Assembly: GCA_025175895.1 (NCBI GenBank)
Contig: CM045993.1
Location: forward strand, 53,696,621-53,760,620
DNA: 64,000 nt
Source: Wurfbainia villosa
Taxonomy: Eukaryota; Streptophyta; Magnoliopsida; Zingiberales; Zingiberaceae
Direction of reading: 5' to 3'
The position numbers were made by a program, and so were the translations under genes. Numbering within the stretch: the first letter of the stretch is position 1; each line of letters opens with the position of its first letter. This document shows positions 1 to 10,277 of this stretch, piece after piece. Below the pieces are notes generated by a model. It ran no database searches, was not told the DNA's origin, and saw only the letters and a list, made by a program, of their open reading frames with translations.

Positions 1-84
1 AGAAAATGGATCCCCAAGGAGTACTTAGTGAACCCAATAGTAAAGAACTTATTTTGGGTTCCAAAATCCATCCTTAAGGGTTAG
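1..84 (+). CDS. gag: gag C-terminal tail (partial)
   Basis: Frame 1 encodes the last 27 residues of a Copia-type Gag, ending at TAG (82-84). It carries the blocks WIPKEYLVNP and NLFWVPKS found at the end of Gag in B, D, F, H and C, and in looser form (WVPK...YWVPK) in SIRE elements I and J. These WVPK blocks lie between the nucleocapsid and protease regions in SIRE-type polyproteins. Here translation stops and no protease follows. The rest of the gene is outside the window. Confidence 0.85.
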   Translation, partial: RKWIPKEYLVNPIVKNLFWVPKSILKG

Positions 85-1345
85 GATAACCTTAGGGTAG
101 TCAACCACATGGACCTAACCTATATCATATTTTGGTTGACTTAGGATGACGGGACAACATTTTTTAGATAGTGTTGGGTGATGATAACGTGCCCTTAATT
201 AGATAATAATGCTTAAATCATGATATTTGATGTAATTGATACATATGTTTGAAATCATGATTTATGATTTTAATATTTGGCACGTAATCATGAGAAATAG
301 GTTTAAATCATGCTTTAGGTGATACTTTGTTTATTATCATCATATAATACCTAATGCATGACTATTATTTGATGAATACATGAGTTTCATGATCATAATG
401 TAGAATTCATTCATATATGTCTTTATGATCATGAGGATTATTAGGTTGATACTTAACCATGATAGAATTGCATGAATATATTGGTTAAGTATATACAAAT
501 ACCCCCTAGGATGCATCTCACACTCACCATAGGCTACCTTGATTGAAAACTTAGCATGAGTGAGATGTTAGGATGATACAAATGTCCACTAATGCCTATG
601 GCATTTAGATGGTCATTTAAAGTATCAAAATAGCAATAATAGACCAATCATGGGAAAGGCTTATGTTTAATTCATAGACATATTGCCCAAAGATCATGGT
701 TGGATATTTCATATGTTTTCAAAACAAATTCTTACTTTAAAATACATGTATTCATGTTTTGAAACAATTGGATGCAAGACTAGGTGTTAAAATGGATACT
801 CTTATGATCAAAAACCTAGTAGTTTTTAAAGCTTTTGAATTTTTAGCAAATACGTGATAATATAATGATTTTTCATGAAAACACATTTTTCACTGATAGA
901 TATACTTAAAAGAAATGTGTTCCCCAAATTTCATGATTTTTCAAATTTACTGGAATTTTTAATGCATTTATGAAATTCGGTCTGAAAATTAGAAAATCCC
1001 AAAATTACGCGTGCCGATCGTAGTATCCGAACGATCGTGATGGCACAATATCGACATAGAAAGGCTGAATTCCGATTTTAAATCAACTTGTGGTATTTTC
1101 TTTCTATTAGACTTGATGCCATGTGTTTTTAACTTAGTGATAATCTTTTTGATGGTGTCAAAGGGGGAGAAAATATTATGTTTAAGTTAATTATAAAAGG
1201 GGGAGAAATTTATGATAGGGGGAGAAATTTACATAGAGAGTTTCATGGATTTAAGTTAGTTTGATATGTTTATGTTTACATGCTTTCTTTACCTTAGAAT
1301 TTATATCAAATGCTTTTACCTAACTTAAACGGATTGCCACACATC
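85..1345 (+). other. Conserved non-coding 3' region of element A
   Basis: AT-rich with no meaningful ORF. It aligns by eye with the same region of B, D, E, F and H. It holds the CATCTCAC/GTGAGATG stem-loop (514-567), a small AATGCC/GGCATT hairpin near 592-606, and several GGGGGAGA purine tracts (about 1166, 1198 and 1220) that resemble the true polypurine tract. Confidence 0.7.
514..567 (+). other. Conserved stem-loop, copy in A
   Basis: The left arm is CATCTCA-CA-CTCA (514-526, with a two-base CA bulge) and the right arm TGAGTGAGATG (557-567). The next outer pair is G with U. The loop is about 30 nt. The same structure recurs at comparable places in B, C, D, E, F, H and twice in J. Confidence 0.7.
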
Positions 1346-1359
1346 AAAAAGGGGGAGAT
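1346..1359 (+). promoter_or_regulatory. Polypurine tract of element A
   Basis: The run AAAAAGGGGGAGAT lies directly against the LTR's 5' TG. By position it is the plus-strand primer for reverse transcription. Confidence 0.85.
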
Positions 1360-2562
1360 TGTTAGGGCAATCTCTTGTCGTAATATGGTTTTGATGGTGT
1401 GGCAAAGGGTTTAAGTTAGTTTGATATGTGCGTTGAAGTCGTGCAGGACTTAGTAATTCGCACATGGACCCATGGCGAGTTTCACATCTCATGACTTGTG
1501 CCTTGAGTCGGTGAAGGATAGCTTTGCGGAAGCCGTGCGCGTGGAGCATCCGAGGGACCGTCGGACGAGGAGCTTGGAGTGAAGCCGGAGGAAGTAGACT
1601 TCGAGGCAAGAGATGCAAAGGAGCATTGCAGAGCCGTGCGCCTGATGCTGCCGAGGGACGTGGCCGCAAATGAAGAGAACTTCGAAGGCGAGGGACTCCG
1701 AGGGATGAGAGTGAGCGATTGTAACCCGGGAAGGGGTAGCTCTTAGGTGAAACTTGGCCATTTGGCCAAGTGTCGGATGGTTTTTCCCGACACTCACCGA
1801 TCCATGTCATGGCGATCGACTACTCGAGTCGATGGGTCGATCAACCCGGGTCTAATGTGGTGATCAGTTGATCCGATCACCGGCATGGGCGAATGATCGA
1901 TGGCTTAATCGGCCGACCGTCAAGGGATGGCAATGATCGATGTCACGCGGCACGGCACGTATCGGAGTCGACCTCGTTGAGGACTCGGTCGTTGACATCA
2001 CCGATCGATGGGTGCCATCACTCGATCCGATGCATCCGCTGGATAGTATCCAACGTGGAAAGCGGCAGTTATTGGGCAACGGCTACAGCACCAGTCGACT
2101 GATAGGTGTCATCAGTCGACTGATCCTGTGTCAACGGAAAGAATCCCTCTTCCTCTATAAAAAGGAAGGGGATGGGGCTTTGGGTGGAAAATGCTTGAAC
2201 GCCCAACTACTCCCAAAGTGCCCTAAACGATTTTCCACTCTTCTACTTGCTCTAATCTTCATTCCATTGTAGAAGAGTGATCTTGGTTGTAAAGAGGTTA
2301 CCTCCACCTAGCTTTGTGCAAAGGAGAGATCTAGTGGATAGATTGCGGAGTGATTCACCGTGGACGAATCGGACCGTGGATTAGCGGCGTAGCCGTGAAC
2401 CACGTTACATCTCCGTGTTTGTATTGTTTTTGATTTTATTTCTATTTGCTTGTCTTAGTTTATTGCTTCCGCTTGCGCTAACGTTTTGTAGACGAGCAAA
2501 ATACGACATCCAACGAACGAGGGTTATTCACCCCCCTCTAGCCGGCCAATCGATCCCCAACA
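1360..2562 (+). repeat. 3' LTR of element A (1203 bp)
   Basis: Starts TGTTAGGGCAATC and ends CGATCCCCAACA. The U3 block at about 1796-2130 mixes GTCGAC and CGATCG/GATC palindromes. A TATA box lies at 2156-2163. The U5 end holds TATTCACCCCCCTCTAGC, which is shared with the SIRE LTRs. Confidence 0.88.
2156..2163 (+). promoter_or_regulatory. TATA box of the A LTR
   Basis: TATAAAAA sits in a pyrimidine-then-purine context (cttcctc before, ggaagg after) that is kept in every LTR of this family. RNA start would fall shortly downstream. Confidence 0.65.
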
Positions 2563-3524
2563 AAATCCACTAGATCTCTCCTTTGCACAAAGCTAGGTGG
2601 AGGTAACCTCTTTACACAAGAACACTCCTCTTACAAATATAATGGAAATAAGCTTGAGTAAGAGGATGGAAATCTTTAGGGAACTTTGAGAGCATATTAG
2701 AGCATGAGCATTAGCCTCCCAAAGCCCTACCCCCTTCCTTTTTATAGAGGAAGAGGGTTTCTTCCCGTTGACACAGGATCAGTCGACTGATGTCCTCGAT
2801 CAGTCGACTGATCCCGTAGCCGTTGCCTAATAACGGCCGCTTTCCACGTTGGATTCCATCCAACGGTATTGGCATCAGTCGACTGATCCTACTATCAGTC
2901 GACTGATGCTCGATAAGTCGAGTGCTCAATGGAGTCGACTCCATCGGGCATTGATCACGCCATCATCGGCAATGATCGCCGCCGATCGGGCCCATGGCAA
3001 AGCCAAGCACTAAACTAGTCTTATACCAGTCGATCGAACCATCGACTTAGAGCAGTCGACTGCCATGACATGGCAGTCGACTGGTGTCGGGAAAACCTAT
3101 CCGACACTTGGCCAAATGGCCAAGTTTCACCTAAGAGCTACCCTTCCCGGGTTACAATCGCTCACTCTCATCCCTCGGAGTCCCTCGCCTTCGAAGTTCT
3201 CTTCGTTCGCGCCACGCCCAAAGATCAGGCGCACGGCTCTGCAATGCTCCTTCGCATCTCTTGCCTTGAAGTCTACTTCCTCCGGCTTCACTCCAAGCTC
3301 CTCGTCCGGCGGTCCCTCGGATGCTCCAAGCGCACGGCTTCCGTAAAGCTATCCTTCACCGACTCAAGGCACGAGTCATGAGATGTGAAACTCGCCACGG
3401 CTCCATGTGCGAATTACTAAGTCCTGCATGACTTCAACGCACATATCAAATCATCATAACACCCTAACTTAAACCCTTTGCCACACACATCAAAACCTTA
3501 TCATGGCAAGAGATTGCCCTAACA
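2563..3524 (-). repeat. 3' LTR of element B (interrupted by A)
   Basis: Complementary to the LTR sense strand; ends CCCTAACA at 3524. It pairs with the 5' LTR at 6849-7853. Together with A's LTR it forms a large inverted repeat. The U3 block (about 2770-3085) is dense in AGTCGACT. Confidence 0.87.
3053..3083. repeat. 31-bp perfect hairpin of two GTCGAC palindromes
   Basis: Arms CAGTCGACTGCCAT (3053-3066) and ATGGCAGTCGACTG (3070-3083) around the loop GAC. A 13-bp version recurs in H (37849-37877). Imperfect versions occur in E, F, S and the other B LTR. Confidence 0.85.
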
Positions 3525-3540
3525 ATCTCCCCCTTTTTGA
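3525..3540 (-). promoter_or_regulatory. Polypurine tract of element B
   Basis: The complement of this stretch is a run of A then G (AAAAAGGGGGAGAT) directly inside the 3' LTR. Confidence 0.82.
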
Positions 3541-4825
3541 TGTGTGGCAATCCGTTTAAGTTAGGTAAAAACATTTGATAAAAATTTCTAAGGTAAGAAA
3601 GCATGTAAACATAAACATGATATAGCAACATGCAACTCCCCCTTAATCCATGAAACTCTCTCTACAAATTATCAATTTTCTCCCCTTATCACTTTTTAAT
3701 AATTTCTCCCTCCCCCTATCACAATTTACTTAAACATAATTATTTCTCCCCCTTTGACACCATCAAAAAGATTAACACTAAGATAAAAACTCATGACATC
3801 AAGTATAATAGAAGGAAAAATACCAAAAATTGCTCTAAACCCTGAATTCGGCCTCAACTAGTCTGATTTACAGGCCATCAGTCGACTGGTTCAGATACCA
3901 GTCGACTGGCACATGATTTTCAGGATTTCCTGATTTTCGGACCAAATTTCATAAATGCATTAAAAATTCCAAAAAATTCGAAAAATCATGAAATTTGGGG
4001 AACACATTTCTTTTAAGTATATCTATCAGTGAAAAATAGGTTTTCATGAAAAATCATTCTATTTCCACGTATTTGTTAAAAATCCAAAAGCTTTAAAAAC
4101 TACTAGGTTTTTGATCATAAGAGTATCCATTTTAACACCCAGTCTTGCTTTGAATTGTTTCAAAACATGAATACATAGATTTTAGATTAAGAAATTTTTT
4201 TGAAAACATATGAAATATCCAACCATGATCTTTGGGCAATATGTCTATGAATTAAACATAAGCCTTCCCCATGATTGGTTTATTATTGCTATTTTGATAC
4301 TTTAAATTACCATCTAAATGCCTTAGGCATTAGTGGACATTTGTATCATCCTAACATCTCACCCATGCTAAGTTTTCAATTAAAGTAGCCTATAGTGAGT
4401 GTGAGATGCATCCTAGGGGATATTTGTATGTACTTAACCATTAAATTCATGCAATTCTATCAAGGTTAAGTATCACCCTAACAATCTACATGATCATAAT
4501 GACATATATGAATCAATTTCACATTATGATCATGAAATACATGTTTTCATCAAATTATAATCATGCATTAGGTATTATATCATGATAATAAGTAAAGTAT
4601 CACCTAAAGCATGATTTAAGCCTATTTCTTATGATAATGTGCCAAATTTCAAAATCATAAATCATGATTGCAACCATACATAGGAATTACATTAATCATC
4701 ATGATTTAAGTAGTATTATCTATTTATGGGCACGTTATCATCACCCAACACTATTTAAAAATGTTGTCCCGCCATCCTAAGTCAACCAAAATATGATATA
4801 GGTCAATTGCATATGGTTGACTATC
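3541..4825 (-). other. Conserved non-coding 3' region of element B
   Basis: No supported ORF. It matches the region of A at 85-1345 in reverse orientation, including repeated GGGGGAGA tracts and the stem-loop at 4354-4409. Confidence 0.7.
4354..4409 (-). other. Conserved stem-loop, copy in B
   Basis: Arms CATCTCAC (4355-4362) and GTGAGATG (4401-4408). Read on the sense (minus) strand, the outer pair is G with U, as in A and H. Confidence 0.68.
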
Positions 4826-6565
4826 CTAGGAGTTATCGTTACCCTTAAGGACGGATTTTGGAACCCAAAATAAATTCTTGCCTATAGGGTTCACTAAATA
4901 CTCCTTGGGGATCCATTTTCTAGCTATTACCTTCTTCTTATCTTGTCCCCTAGCAATTAGGCATTTATAGGCCTTTTCATTTTTCTTTTCTTTATAACCT
5001 TGGCCTTTTTTGTTAAAACTAGCCCTTTGGCTCCCTATGATCATATTTAATGTGTTGGAGCCTATAGTGAATTTTTCTAGGGCTTTTGTCAAAAAGTCTA
5101 CCTTTTCCCTTAAAGCCCTATTTTCATTTATACATGCATCACTAACATCTAATGGCACATAATTATCGTGTGAGCATGCATCATCATGGCAAGAAGAAAT
5201 ATTATCATTTAAGCATGCATTTTCTAGCTTATTTTCCAATGCCTTAATTTGATCAAGCATGATTTTATTTTTCTTTTTCATTCCAAATAAGTCCTTAGTT
5301 AAACTAGAAATTATGGAAACTATTTTCTTAGGAGTTAGATTCATTACCATAGTTTCCATGTCCTCTTCTTCTTCGGATGAGGAGGATGTAGAGGCTCCCC
5401 CTTCACTTGAGCTCTCTCCTCTTGAGCTTGATCCTTCATTTTCGGAGGAAGAGCAATCCAAGTCATCAAAGGCCATTAAGGCCAAATTGGTGACAAAAGC
5501 ATTCTCCTCTTCCGATGATGATGAAGAGGATGAGGAAGGGTCATCCCATGTCTTGGCCTTGAATGCTTTGGCCTTCCCCATTTCCTTTGTCTTCTTCTCC
5601 TCTTTCTTCTTGCTCCCCTTCTTCTTCTTCTTTTCTTCCTTCTTTTTCTTCTCTTCCTTGCTCTTGTTTAGGAGAGGACAATTATCCCTTATGTGCCCCT
5701 CTCCTTGGCAATTGTAGCATATGACCTTCCCCCTTGGTCTTCTATTCCTATCATTTGATTTATGAAAATGAAAACCTTTTAAAGCACGTCTTACCCTCCT
5801 TACCATATAGGCTTCTTCGGTGCTATCCATGGAGGAGGATGAGGATGCTTCATCATTGGAGGAGGAGGGGATTTCCATCTTCTTCTTCCCCTTGTTCGCT
5901 ATCAAAGCTACTCCTCTTGATGGTTGGATTTTTGGCTCTTCTTGTATACCTTCAAGCCTCGTTTCGTGGAGCTCCATTGTTAAGAAGAATTCCTCCAAGG
6001 TGCTTACTTCTAAGTTCTTGGAGATATAAAATGAGTCCACCATGGAGCTCCATTTTGAGGACCGGGGAAAGACATCTATGGCCTTCATTACCATATCCCG
6101 GTTGGATAGCTTCTCACCTACACTTGACAAACCGGTTATAATTTCCTTGAAACGAGAATGTAAGGAAATTACCTTTTCTCCCTTTTCTAGTTTAATGTTG
6201 TTGAGTTGGGAGCGAAGGAGGTCTCTTCTTGCTAGCTTTGCCTCCGAAGTGCCTTCATGAAGCTCTACTAGCTTCTCCCACATCTCCTTGCCACTTAGGC
6301 ATTCTCCAATTCTATTTATTTCTTGTTGAGGAAGCACATTGTATAGATGGTGCTTGGCTTTTGAGTTTGCAAGGTGCTCCTCTCTTTGCCTCTTGGTCCA
6401 TCTTGACTTTTCTATTGGCTTCCCCTCTTCATCCCTAGGCAAAACGAAACCGGATTCCATTGTAATCATAATATCAAAATCCATTTCGAAAAATACCTCC
6501 ATTCGCTTCTTCCACCAAGCGAATTCACCGTCGAACTTCGGTGGGTGGATGTTTGAGCCGGCCAT
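4826..6565 (-). CDS. gag: Gag polyprotein of element B, intact (579 aa)
   Basis: Structural protein of a Copia-type retrotransposon; it would form the cytoplasmic particle that packages the element RNA. The N-terminal half (about 1-210, with WWKKRMEVFF and MWEKLVELHEGTSEAKLARRDLL) has the look of the Copia gag/UBN2 domain. A CX2CX4HX4C zinc knuckle uses C283, C286, H291 and C296. Lys/Glu- and Ser-rich low-complexity stretches follow at 300-405, then a probable coiled coil at about 425-505. The blocks LEKFTIGS and GSQRASFNKK match SIRE Gag. The tail has two WIPK/WVPK motifs. The start codon lies 50 bp after the primer-binding site and its context is shared with H and E. This is the only gag of the family here that is open from start to natural stop. 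Codon 541, CAA here, is TAA in F and H. Confidence 0.9.
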   Translation of the reverse strand: MAGSNIHPPKFDGEFAWWKKRMEVFFEMDFDIMITMESGFVLPRDEEGKPIEKSRWTKRQREEHLANSKAKHHLYNVLPQQEINRIGECLSGKEMWEKLVELHEGTSEAKLARRDLLRSQLNNIKLEKGEKVISLHSRFKEIITGLSSVGEKLSNRDMVMKAIDVFPRSSKWSSMVDSFYISKNLEVSTLEEFFLTMELHETRLEGIQEEPKIQPSRGVALIANKGKKKMEIPSSSNDEASSSSSMDSTEEAYMVRRVRRALKGFHFHKSNDRNRRPRGKVICYNCQGEGHIRDNCPLLNKSKEEKKKKEEKKKKKGSKKKEEKKTKEMGKAKAFKAKTWDDPSSSSSSSSEEENAFVTNLALMAFDDLDCSSSENEGSSSRGESSSEGGASTSSSSEEEEDMETMVMNLTPKKIVSIISSLTKDLFGMKKKNKIMLDQIKALENKLENACLNDNISSCHDDACSHDNYVPLDVSDACINENRALREKVDFLTKALEKFTIGSNTLNMIIGSQRASFNKKGQGYKEKKNEKAYKCLIARGQDKKKVIARKWIPKEYLVNPIGKNLFWVPKSVLKGNDNS

Positions 6566-6615
6566 TTACTTGTTGAAGTGCTTGTTGCGGCGGTAAGTCC
6601 TCGACAAGCGACTTG

Positions 6616-6627
6616 GCTCTGATACCA
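6616..6627 (-). promoter_or_regulatory. Primer-binding site, element B
   Basis: The minus strand reads TGGTATCAGAGC, complementary to the 3' end of plant initiator tRNA-Met, two bases inside the 5' LTR. Confidence 0.9.
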
Positions 6628-6629
6628 CT

Positions 6630-7853
6630 TGTAGGGGATCGAACGACCGGCTAGAGGGGGGTGAATAGCCCTCTTACGATGGATGTCGGAATTCTCTCAT
6701 CTATAAAGCGTTAGCGCAAGCGGAATATACAAATACAAATAAAGACAATACAAAAGATAGACAACCAATCCAAACACCGAGATGTAACGTGGTTCACGGC
6801 TACGCCGCTAATAGACGGTCCGATTCGTCTAAGGTGAATCACTCCTCCAAATCCACTAGATCTCTCCTTTGCACAAAGCTAGGTGGAGGTAACCTCTTTA
6901 CACAAGAACACTCCTCTTACAAATATAATGGAAATAAGATTGAGTAAGAGGATGGAAAGCTTTAGGGAACTTTGGGAGAGTATTAGAGCATGAGCATTAG
7001 CCTCCCAAAGCCCTACCCCCTTCCTTTTTATAGAGGGAGAGGGTTTCTTCCCGTTGACACAGGATCAGTCGACTGATGCCCTCGATCAGTCGACTGATCC
7101 CGTAGCTGTTGCCCAATAACGGCCGCTTTCCACGTTGGATTCCATCCAACGGTATTGGCATCAGTCGACTGATCCTACCATCAGTCGACTGATGCTCGAT
7201 CAGTCGAGTGCTCAATGGAGTCGACTCCATTTTGTGCCCGTGCACAGTGCCATCATCATTGCCATTCCTCGGTAGTCGATCATTGCACATCGAATCGATC
7301 GATCGCTAATCCATGGCAATGATCGCCAAGCACTAAACTGGTCTTATACCAGTCGATCGAACCATCGACTTAGAGCAGTCGACTTCCATGACATGGCAGT
7401 AGACTGGTGTCGGGAAAACCCATCCGACACTTGGCCAAATGGCCAAGTTTCACCTAAGAGCTACCCTTCCCGGGTTACAATCGCTCACTCTCATCCCTCG
7501 GAGTCCCTCGCCTTTGAAGTTCTCTTCGTTCGCGGCCACGTCCCTCGGCAGCATCAGGCGCACGACTCTGCAATGCTCCTTCGCGTCTCTTGCCTTGAAG
7601 TCTACTTCCTCCGGCTTCACTCCAAGCTCCTCGTCCGGCGGTCCCTCCGATGCTCCAAGCGCACGACTTCCGCAAAGCTATCCTTCACCGACTCAAGGCA
7701 CGAGTCATGAGATGTGAAACTCGCCACGGCTCCATGTGCGAATTACTAAGTCATGCACGACTTCAACGCACATATCAAATCATCATAACACTCTAACTTA
7801 AACCCTTTGCCACACACATCAAAACCTTATCATGGCAAGAGATTGCTCTAACA
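6630..7853 (-). repeat. 5' LTR of element B (1224 bp)
   Basis: On the plus strand it begins TGTAGGGGATCG and ends GCTCTAACA. It contains the complement of TATAAAAA near 7025-7035, a palindrome block at about 7060-7410, and an inverted GTGTCGG/CCGACAC pair near 7407-7432. Confidence 0.88.
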
Positions 7854-9913
7854 TCAAGCACTTCCATGCACCCATCCCGAGCATCACGTTCTCATCACCC
7901 AAGCACGGTTTCCTAAGAACTAACCCGAGTGTCACTTCATCATCGCCCGAGCATTGGACCAGTCGACTGGTGAAGACCACCAGTAGACTGCCCGAGCACT
8001 CATCGGAGCTTCAAATTAGGCAACTCCCTGTCACTTGAGCACTAGCCTTTAGTACCTAAGCACTGCCTATACCTTAGTTGGATTGAGTTGAGTAGAACAC
8101 TATCACCAGTTGACTGGTACACTCTACCAATCAACTAATATCTCAGTATTAGCCTAATCTCAACTCAACTCTTGCTTCACCTGGTATTCGATTGACCTTA
8201 ATCTATCAGGATTTTTCTCATCCAACATTCGATCACTCTTGATTTGTCGGAACCTCCCTTGCATAGAATTCGATCAACCGTGACTTACTAGGACTTCTCT
8301 TACCATGTAAGGTCACCTCGACTTACTGGGACTTCACTTACCAAGCAAGGTCACCTGACCTGTCTGGACATCGATCACCAAGCACGATCTCCCAAACCTG
8401 TCGGGACTTCACTTAACAAGCACGGTCATCTTTACTTGTCAGAACTTCACTTGCCTAATCATCCGGTCTCCTTGACCTACCAGGACTTCACTTCCCTAGT
8501 CATCCAACCTCTTTGACCTGTCAGGACTTCACATCACTAAACATCTTGTCCTTCTTGACCTATTTGAACTTTCCTTGCCTTGCCTCCGGTCTCCAGACTT
8601 GCAAGTACTTTTTTAACACCAAGCATTCTGTCCTCCTTGACCTGCTTGGATTTTTCCTCTTCGTGCCAAGTGTTCGGTTAACCTTGACCCACCTGGGCTT
8701 CACACTTGCCAACTCCCCCATTATACTTTCCATCACCAAGTGTCCAGTCCTCCATGACCCACTTGGATTTCTACCTTGCCAACTCACGTTGGACTTCTAG
8801 CCACCAAGTGTTTGATCAATCCTCACCCACTTGGATTTCTCACTTGCCAACTCATGGTTGGACTTTGATCACCAAGTGTCTGATCTTTCTTGACTACCAC
8901 TTCGATTTTCTACTCATCAAGTATCTAGTCAGCCTTGACCTACTTGACTTCACTCTAAACTCCATAGACCTACTTGACCTAGAAGTCGACTGCCATGACC
9001 ACCAGTGGACTGTCATGAGCCAACAGTGAACTACGAACCCTTCTGTGCACTGTCTACTTACTTCAAATCAACTTTCAATCAACTGCCAATGACCGATCAA
9101 CTAGTGAAAGCCACCAGTCGACTGCCAGAGCCACAAGTCAACAGTCAAGCCTTAGTCGACTACTTGACCAGTCGACTAGGTCATAACCCTAGTCGACTGC
9201 CCAAGTCAACTAGGGCTCCTAAGTGTCGTGCACTGGACCAGATGACTAGTAAACCTCAAAACTGAGGTTTGACCCAAGTATTATCCATACTTGATTCTCA
9301 CCCTAGGACTAGACCTAAGCCTTCGAGCCTCTATCAACCTCACACCCTAAGGGTCTATTCGAGTCCTCAAAGACTCCTTCACCCTTCGTACTAGCCTTCA
9401 GGTACTTCCATCCTCTTTGTCATACCATTAGGTACCCTTAGCCTAGACCTAAGCCTTCAAGCCACTTCCATTACCCTAAAGCCCTTGGTTCGATTCCTCA
9501 ACTTCTCACCCTTGGCCCTAGCCTTCAAGTGCTTCCGTCGGCCTTGTCATGCTAACAGGTCTCCTTTACAAAGTCTCCATACTTGTACTCTCACCACCAA
9601 GACGTACTACACCCTTGAACTTACATGGTCAAGACTACACCCTTAAACGTTTCCTTTGCCAAATATCCATACTTAGACTTTTGCCGCCAAAACTATACAC
9701 TTGGACTTATGCGGCCAAGACTATAGCCTTAAATTTTTTCCTTTTCCAAATATTCATATTTGGACTTTCCCTTGCCAAGACTCCATTCAGGGACTTTTCC
9801 TTACCAAGTATCCATACTTGGACTTCTCCATTGCCAAGAATCCAATCTTGGACTTCCACTCGAGTCTCTCTCAAGCTTGGTCAACCTTTGACCTGAGGTC
9901 GATTGCTCTAACA
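7854..9913 (-). repeat. 3' LTR of element C (left part hidden behind B)
   Basis: Ends GCTCTAACA against the polypurine tract. It holds scattered AGTCGACT-type palindromes (7960-8130 and 8985-9250), a degenerate tandem array (8160-8950), and a CT-rich stretch with repeats around ACCTAAGCCTTC and CCATACTTGGAC. No gene is seen. Confidence 0.68.
8160..8950. repeat. Degenerate tandem array, unit about 50 bp
   Basis: Loose repeats of a unit built from CTTGACCYRCTTGGA, TTCACTTGCCAA and CACCAAGTGTCCGGTC, about 14-16 copies with much drift in length and sequence. The block is absent from the visible right LTR of C. Confidence 0.6.
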
Positions 9914-10277
9914 ATCTCCCCCATATAACCTTGGATATCCCAATTATCCACTAGTCATATGGTCAAATCCATATTGTCAAACAATTGACAAATCATTATC
10001 AAACATTAAAACCCTACTCAAGTCTGGTCAATCGTGACCTAGGTCGATTGCACCAAAAATCTTTTCCTTTTTAATGTTTAAAAATACCTTTAAGTTAGGT
10101 GACAATACCTTTGAGTTCGGCTATCCCATAAGCCCAACTCGACTCTTCTTATGCAAAAGCATAATGAAGGTTTACTTAACTTAAACTCTCAATTCTCCCC
10201 CTTCAGCATACATCAAAAAGTCTACCATGGTTTTCAATGTCTCATCCTCTAATGAAATCCTTTGTTCTCCCCCTTGG
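9914..10277 (-). other. Non-coding 3' body of element C, first piece
   Basis: Begins with the complement of a polypurine tract (ATCTCCCCC at 9914-9922). It contains further C-rich runs near 10196 and 10267 that mimic it. It continues at 15606 beyond element D. No ORF is supported. Confidence 0.65.

Larger units (their letters stand above)
1..2562 (+). mobile_element. Element A: 3' part of a gag-only LTR retrotransposon
   Basis: The window opens inside the last codons of gag. It then runs through about 1.26 kb of non-coding sequence, a polypurine tract and a complete 3' LTR. The 5' LTR and most of gag lie to the left of the window. The order matches complete element H, so no pol is expected. 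The base after the LTR continues directly into the interior of element B's LTR, so A most likely inserted into B, with AAATC (2563-2567) as the right copy of its target duplication. Confidence 0.88.
2563..7853 (-). mobile_element. Element B: gag-only LTR retrotransposon
   Basis: Read on the minus strand: 5' LTR (7853-6630), primer-binding site, one open gag, a conserved non-coding region, polypurine tract and 3' LTR (3524-2563). The 3' LTR lacks about 219 bp at its left because element A sits there; that part should lie left of the window. There is no protease, integrase, reverse transcriptase or RNase H. B is inserted in the left LTR of C. The flank after 7853 is TCAAG, and the matching duplication is not visible. 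Confidence 0.88.

Noticed and set aside
1325..2272. Overlapping ORFs of 69-161 aa on both strands of the LTRs (the same set recurs at about 3065, 7393, 15193, 16076, 17571, 21829, 37400 and 41686)
   Set aside because: They lie within LTRs, change frame between copies, and contain no known domain. They recur only because the LTRs recur.
2770..3085. SalI-like sites considered as cloning or linker artefacts
   Set aside because: They sit at conserved positions in many independent LTRs with point variants, so they are native sequence.
5259..6596. ORFs opposite to gag in B (and in E at 19736-20643, H at 38944-39954 and D at 13026-13373) rich in Ser, Phe and Leu
   Set aside because: Antisense shadows of the Lys/Glu/Ser-rich gag sequence. 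Their composition follows from the gag codons.
7960..9250. Regularly recurring palindromes considered as a CRISPR array
   Set aside because: Spacing is irregular, the motif is 8-10 bp and self-palindromic, there are no unique uniform spacers or cas genes, and the setting is a plant retrotransposon.
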